Positions 6,371 through 11,142 of a stretch of 11,142 nucleotides of DNA are shown piece after piece. This stretch comes from Paramuribaculum sp. (GTDB lineage: Bacteria; Bacteroidota; Bacteroidia; Bacteroidales; Muribaculaceae): NCBI GenBank assembly GCA_029058705.1, contig JAIDXA010000308.1:1-11142 (forward strand), written 5' to 3'. Below the pieces are notes generated by a model. It made no database searches. It was not told where the DNA came from and was given only the letters and a program-made list of their open reading frames with translations. The position numbers and the translations under genes are program-made. Within the stretch, counting starts at the first letter, position 1, and every line of letters begins with the position of its first letter.

Positions 6371-9300
6371 ATGAATTTAGATTTCATGAGACCTAAGTTT
6401 GTAGCATTGTGTGCCGCACTTGCCTGCGGTCCCGTGCTATATGCACAGAACAATCACGTTCTTGCAGCGTCGGCCGCCGCTATGCCTCAGGAGGCTGGCG
6501 CGTCCACGATTACCGGTGAGGTGCTCGATCCGTCGGGTGAACCTCTTATCGGCGTTACGGTGGGAATCGAAGGGAAAGGGGCTGTGGCCTCTACCGATTT
6601 CGACGGCCGTTTCTCAGTTAAAGCCCGTCCGGGCGACGTTCTGACTTTCAGCTATATCGGATTCTCGCCGATGACTGTCAAAGTAACCGGTTCCGGACCC
6701 CTTAAAGTCACCATGAAAGAGGACTCCAAGACTCTTGACGAAGTCGTTGTGACTGCCCTCGGAATCAAACGTGAACAGAAATCTCTCTCCTATAACGTCC
6801 AGCAGGTTAAGGGCGACGCCCTAACTACCAACAAGGACGCAAACTTTGTCAACAGCCTCGCAGGTAAGGTTGCCGGTGTTAACATCAACGCTTCTTCATC
6901 CGGTACCGGTGGTATCTCGAAGGTTGTCATGCGTGGTACCAAATCGATCATGCAGTCTTCCAACGCCCTCTACGTCGTCGACGGTATGCCCATGCGTCCC
7001 GCTCGTTCAAGCGGCGACTCCGGAGCATTCGGCTCGCAGGGTGCGACAGAACCCATCGCCGACCTCAACCCCGAGGACATCGAATCGATGTCGGTGCTGA
7101 CTGGTGCTGCCGCTGCCGCCCTCTATGGCTCGGATGCAGCAAACGGTGCCATCGTCATCACAACAAAGAAAGGCCAGGCAGGCAAAACCAAAATCACTGT
7201 CGGATCAAACCTCGAATGGAATCGTGCATGGATTCTTCCCCGCTTCCAGAACACATACGGGGCAGGTCAGAACGGAGCCTACGATCCCAACTCCTCCTAC
7301 AGCTGGGGTGCGCGCATGACTCCCTACAACAACTCAGGCTATGACATCGCCTCCGACTATCTCCAGACTGGTTTCGTGGCAACAAACTCGATAACCTTCT
7401 CGACCGGTACAGACAAAAACCAGACATATGCTTCGGCTGCCGCTGTAAACTCGAAAGGCATCGTCCCCAACGACCGCTACGACCGCTATAACTTCAACAT
7501 CCGCAACACAACAAACTTCCTCGACGACAAGCTGACCCTCGACCTCAACGCCAGCTACATCTACCAGAGCGACCGCAACATGATCAACCAGGGTTCCTAC
7601 ATGAACCCGATCGTCGGCGCCTACCTCTTCCCCCGTGGAAACGACTGGGACGAAGTGCGCATGTATGAAGTCTACGATCCTTCACGCAAGATCAATGTCC
7701 AGAACTGGAAATACGGCGAATACGGCCTTACCGTACAGAACCCCTACTGGGTAAACTACCGCAACCTCCGCGAAAGCTACAAAGACCGCTACATGCTCGG
7801 CGCTCAGCTTTCTTATAAGGTGCTTCCTTACCTGACTCTCAGCGGACGCGTACGTGTCGACAACTCTTACACCACTGCCGACGACAAACGCTATGCAACC
7901 ACTCTCGGTAACCTCTGCGACAACTCCGAACGCGGCTACTTCGGTACTTCGCGCTACAAGGAAAAGCAGATCTACGCCGACTTCCTCGCTTCGTTCAACA
8001 AAGACCTCGGGGCCGACTTCAACCTCCAGGCAAATGTCGGTGGTTCAATCTCCGACATGCGTTTCGAATCGATGGATGTACGCGGTGGTATCGCCGATGG
8101 TTCGCAGAACTATCCCGGACAGACTCCCGGTTTGACCAACTTCTTCACCATCAACAACATCACCACCATGCCGACAAAGACTCAGGACGGATGGCGCGAA
8201 CAGACCCAGTCGCTCTACGCAAGTGCCGACCTCGGTTACCGCAGCACCTACTACCTGACTCTTACCGGACGTAACGACTGGCCCTCGCAGCTCGCCGGTC
8301 CCGACTCGAAAAACTCTTCGTTCTTCTATCCCTCGGTCGGTGTATCTGTGCTGATGAACCAGATGTTTGCCGATGCCGGCATCGAGTTCAACCCCGAATA
8401 CATCTCTTACTGGAAAATCCGTGCTTCTTGGGCTTCCGTTGGTACCGCATTCCAGCGCTTCATCGCAAACCCGCGCTACGAATGGCGCAACGGCACATGG
8501 ACTGTCCTCACTCAGTATCCTGTGACTGACCTCATGCCCGAACGAACCAAGTCATGGGAAGTCGGTATGAACTTCCGTCTGCTCAAAGACCTCACGTTCG
8601 ACGCAACATGGTATCAGGCCGACACCCACAACCAGACTTTCAACCCCAACATCGCCACCGGTAAATACTCGAAGATCTACCTCCAGACCGGTAACGTACG
8701 CAACTGGGGTATGGAATTCGCCCTCAACTACGACCACACCTGGGGCGACTTCTCATGGACAACAGGTCTCACCTACTCGTTCAACAAAAACAAAATCGTT
8801 GAACTCGGCCGCAACGCCGTCAACCCCATCACTGGCGAGAAACTCGACATCGATCAGCTCGTGATGTCTGACACCCAGGTAGGTGCCACCCGCTTCATCC
8901 TCCGCGAAGGCGGAACAATGGGCGACCTCTATTCAATGGTCGACCTCGCCCGCGACGCCAACGGCAACATCTTTGTTGACGCCAACGGTAATGTCAGCAC
9001 TGTCAACGTTGCCGACAACCCCATCAAGCTCGGCTCGGTTCTTCCCAAAGGCAACCTCGCATGGAACAACACTTTCCGCTACAAAAACCTCTCGGCAAGC
9101 GTAATGTTCTCGGCTCGTCTCGGCGGCATCGTCTACTCGCGCACACAGGCCATCCTCGACCTCTACGGTGTGTCTGAAGCTTCCGGCAACGCCCGCGACC
9201 TCGGCTACGTTTCAATCGAAGGCGGCGACCGCGTCAACCCCGAACAGTGGTACGGACTGATCGCTTCCGGCGAAACTGTTCCCCAGTACTACACCTACTC

Positions 9301-9538
9301 CGCAACTAACGTACGTCTTCAGGAAGCCACTCTCTCCTACCTCATCCCGCGCAAATGGCTCAACAACGTCTGCGATATCAAAGTGTCGCTCGTTGGACGC
9401 AACCTCTGGATGATCTACAACAAGGCTCCCTACGATCCCGAAGCTGTTGCATCGGCCGGAAACTACTTCCAGGGTATCGACAACTTCATGATGCCGTCGC
9501 TCCGCAACTTCGGTTTCAATGTCAACTTCAACTTCTAA
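6371..9538 (+). CDS. SusC/RagA family TonB-linked outer-membrane transporter
   Basis: This is a 1055-residue TonB-dependent transporter that imports a large nutrient through the outer membrane with a SusD-type lid. In order it shows an export signal (MRPKFVALCAALACGPVLYA, cut probably after A25), an Ala-rich spacer, and a CarboxypepD_reg-like domain (~46-116, TGEVLDPSGEPLIGVTV to the YIGF motif). Then come the TonB box DEVVVTALG (123-131), the plug domain ending near AAALYGSDAANGAIVITTKKG (~246-268), and a long beta-barrel finishing in FNVNFNF with the terminal aromatic needed for barrel assembly. No N-terminal STN/secretin domain is present, so it is not of the type that signals directly to an anti-sigma factor. 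Start 6371 is the first ATG; the ATG at 6386 (M6) would give a more typical signal peptide and cannot be excluded. Codons ending in C dominate, which suggests high expression. The substrate is unknown. Confidence 0.96.
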   Translation: MNLDFMRPKFVALCAALACGPVLYAQNNHVLAASAAAMPQEAGASTITGEVLDPSGEPLIGVTVGIEGKGAVASTDFDGRFSVKARPGDVLTFSYIGFSPMTVKVTGSGPLKVTMKEDSKTLDEVVVTALGIKREQKSLSYNVQQVKGDALTTNKDANFVNSLAGKVAGVNINASSSGTGGISKVVMRGTKSIMQSSNALYVVDGMPMRPARSSGDSGAFGSQGATEPIADLNPEDIESMSVLTGAAAAALYGSDAANGAIVITTKKGQAGKTKITVGSNLEWNRAWILPRFQNTYGAGQNGAYDPNSSYSWGARMTPYNNSGYDIASDYLQTGFVATNSITFSTGTDKNQTYASAAAVNSKGIVPNDRYDRYNFNIRNTTNFLDDKLTLDLNASYIYQSDRNMINQGSYMNPIVGAYLFPRGNDWDEVRMYEVYDPSRKINVQNWKYGEYGLTVQNPYWVNYRNLRESYKDRYMLGAQLSYKVLPYLTLSGRVRVDNSYTTADDKRYATTLGNLCDNSERGYFGTSRYKEKQIYADFLASFNKDLGADFNLQANVGGSISDMRFESMDVRGGIADGSQNYPGQTPGLTNFFTINNITTMPTKTQDGWREQTQSLYASADLGYRSTYYLTLTGRNDWPSQLAGPDSKNSSFFYPSVGVSVLMNQMFADAGIEFNPEYISYWKIRASWASVGTAFQRFIANPRYEWRNGTWTVLTQYPVTDLMPERTKSWEVGMNFRLLKDLTFDATWYQADTHNQTFNPNIATGKYSKIYLQTGNVRNWGMEFALNYDHTWGDFSWTTGLTYSFNKNKIVELGRNAVNPITGEKLDIDQLVMSDTQVGATRFILREGGTMGDLYSMVDLARDANGNIFVDANGNVSTVNVADNPIKLGSVLPKGNLAWNNTFRYKNLSASVMFSARLGGIVYSRTQAILDLYGVSEASGNARDLGYVSIEGGDRVNPEQWYGLIASGETVPQYYTYSATNVRLQEATLSYLIPRKWLNNVCDIKVSLVGRNLWMIYNKAPYDPEAVASAGNYFQGIDNFMMPSLRNFGFNVNFNF

Positions 9539-9557
9539 ACTAACATTGCAACTAACA

Positions 9558-11142
9558 ATGAAACACATATTATATAACTTCATGGCCGGAGGCGCGCTCC
9601 TCTTCTCCGCTGTCGCTTGTACCGGTGATTATGAAGACATCAACAGCAACCCGTTCCAGCCCGGCGACCTTACTGCTGATGACTACGCTCTCGTTTCGTC
9701 GATGAGCAACATCTGCGGTGCCGTCATCCCATCGGATGTCAACTGCAACCAGTTCACCGACTGCCTTCTTGGCGGTACTCTTGGCGGGTATTTCTCCGAC
9801 GGTGCGAACTTCACCTCTTCCTATGTCCGCAACTGCGCGCCCGACAACTGGACGGCCGTGTTCCTCAAAGACTCGAAAATCATTTCGACTCTCTACACCA
9901 ACATCTCTATGGTCGAAGGCTTCTGCGAGACTTCAGGACAGGTCGTGCCTCTGGCTATCGCCAACATCGTGAAGGTTGCCGCCATGAACCGCGTGACCGA
10001 CACTTACGGCCCGATCCCCTACAGCGCAATCGGATTCGAGGGCGCCGTGAAGACTCCCTACGACTCTCAGCAGGATGTCTACAACAAATTCTTCGAGGAA
10101 CTTGCCGCCGCACGCGCAATCCTTCTTGAAAACCGTGCCGCTGTCATGAGTCCTCTCGCCGATAAAGTCTACGCGGGCGACATCGACAAATGGATCAAAT
10201 TCTGCAACTCGCTCCAGCTCCGTCTCGCAATGCGTATCGTCTACGCCGACGCTGCGCTTGCAAAGCAGAAAGCTGAAGATGCCGTAAACCCCGCCAACGG
10301 TGGTGTCATCGAGACTAACGACGAAAACGCGACCTGGAAAAACTACGAGACCTCGACCAACGCAATGCGTACTGCAATCATGTACAACGCTCACGACACT
10401 CGTCCCAGCGCCGAAATCGCTTGCTACCTCAACGGCTACAACGACCCCCGTATCTCTCACTTCCTGACCGAATCCGGAACTCCCGACACTCCGTCACTCA
10501 ACGGCAAGCCCTACAAGGACGAAGACGGTAACTGGATGACTTCGCCCTCCGGCACATCCCTCCAGTATGTCGGTATCCGTCGCGGATGGCAGACTTTCAA
10601 CACTTCATGGTCTGTCAACTTCTCCGACGTCAACCTTCCCGGTAACACTCCCGCCCTCTGGCTCAACGCTTCTGAAGTCGCTTTCCTTCGCGCTGAAGGT
10701 GTGGCTGTGTTCGGATGGAACATGGGCGGCACTGCCGAATCGTTCTACAACGCAGGTATCCGCCTGTCGTTCGAAAACTACGGCGTTGCCGATCAGGCCG
10801 ACGCTTACATCGCCGACGCCACTTCGGTTCCCGCTCAGTTCTACGATCCCGAAGGACTCAACCCCTGGAACGGTACTATTCCCGCTGTAACCATCAAATG
10901 GGATGAAGCAGCTACTCCCGCTCAGAAACAGCAGAAAATCATCACCCAGAAATGGCTCGCCAACTGGACGCTCGGAAATGAAGCCTGGGCCGACTACCGT
11001 CGCACCGGCTATCCGTTCCTGATCCCTGTGGCCTACAACGGAAGCAACGTTGTCAACATCAACCTCGGCCCGCGCCGTCTCCCTTATCCCACTGCTGAAT
11101 ACACCGACAACCTCGTCAACGTTCAGAAAGCCCTGGCTCATA
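9558..11142 (+). CDS. SusD/RagB family nutrient-binding outer-membrane lipoprotein (SusD-like_2), 3' end cut by window
   Basis: The frame is open from ATG 9558 to the last base (528 codons seen, no stop), so the gene is partial at its C-terminus; family length suggests only a few residues are missing. Residues 1-21 form a lipoprotein signal peptide ending in SAVAC, with C21 as the lipidated residue, followed by an acidic stretch TGDYED that fits Bacteroidota surface-export signals. Family marks are DYEDINSNP just after the Cys, DTYGPIPYSAIG, NSLQLRLAMRI, ASEVAFLRAEG, TQKWLANWTLGNEAWADYRRTGYP and RRLPYPTAEYTDN. The last two point to the SusD-like_2 (PF12771-type) subfamily rather than classic SusD. 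It lies 19 bases after susC, so the two are translated from one mRNA and form one transporter complex on the cell surface. The protein has several extra cysteines (for example ICGAV, NCNQFTDC, RNCAP). Confidence 0.94.
   Translation, partial: MKHILYNFMAGGALLFSAVACTGDYEDINSNPFQPGDLTADDYALVSSMSNICGAVIPSDVNCNQFTDCLLGGTLGGYFSDGANFTSSYVRNCAPDNWTAVFLKDSKIISTLYTNISMVEGFCETSGQVVPLAIANIVKVAAMNRVTDTYGPIPYSAIGFEGAVKTPYDSQQDVYNKFFEELAAARAILLENRAAVMSPLADKVYAGDIDKWIKFCNSLQLRLAMRIVYADAALAKQKAEDAVNPANGGVIETNDENATWKNYETSTNAMRTAIMYNAHDTRPSAEIACYLNGYNDPRISHFLTESGTPDTPSLNGKPYKDEDGNWMTSPSGTSLQYVGIRRGWQTFNTSWSVNFSDVNLPGNTPALWLNASEVAFLRAEGVAVFGWNMGGTAESFYNAGIRLSFENYGVADQADAYIADATSVPAQFYDPEGLNPWNGTIPAVTIKWDEAATPAQKQQKIITQKWLANWTLGNEAWADYRRTGYPFLIPVAYNGSNVVNINLGPRRLPYPTAEYTDNLVNVQKALAH

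Noticed and set aside
1..11142. CRISPR array, tRNA or rRNA gene, or a new multi-gene defence system
   Set aside because: No regularly spaced repeats, no tRNA or rRNA-like sequence, and every long frame is a recognisable housekeeping or transport gene, except the small SH3b protein and the acidic protein, which are of known fold but unknown role.

Overview
The window is ordinary chromosomal DNA from a Bacteroidota bacterium, most likely a gut Bacteroidales of moderate GC (Muribaculaceae-like; this family-level placement is inference). The evidence is a tandem SusC/SusD outer-membrane pair, promoters with the Bacteroidota -7 box TAnnTTTG, starts without Shine-Dalgarno sites, and the family subtypes of the housekeeping proteins.

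Layout. (1) Positions 19-3406 hold four co-directional plus-strand genes: an acidic IS1096-passenger/pRiA4b-ORF3-like protein, the YqgF/RuvX Holliday-junction resolvase homologue (TTG start), peptide deformylase (def), and the ABC-F translation factor EttA. They have short gaps and no visible internal terminator, so they probably form an information-processing operon or cluster. (2) Positions 3407-3816 form a 410-base gap without a credible protein gene. It has a TAATTTTG promoter, a compound RNA-like fold, a small hairpin and a strong terminator-like hairpin, which together look like a free-standing small RNA of about 165-170 nt. A second promoter then serves the next gene. (3) Positions 3817-4413 encode a small exported SH3b-domain protein. 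(4) Positions 4471-4507 hold a hairpin that works as a shared terminator for the convergent purB (minus strand, 4528-5871), which has its own promoter. (5) Positions 5872-6370 are a very AT-rich divergent intergenic region with the purB promoter and a probable long leader for the next operon. (6) From 6371 to the right edge lies a SusC/RagA TonB-dependent transporter (complete, 1055 aa) followed 19 bases later by a SusD-like_2 lipoprotein. The lipoprotein reading frame is open to the last base and lacks its final residues.

The deformylase and EttA act on nascent proteins and ribosomes, RuvX on nucleic-acid processing, and PurB in purine synthesis. SusC and SusD form an outer-membrane uptake complex whose substrate cannot be read from this window, because no hydrolase or regulator gene is present. 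I found no new multi-gene defence or mobile system. The most interesting item is the orphan structured RNA between ettA and the SH3 gene.
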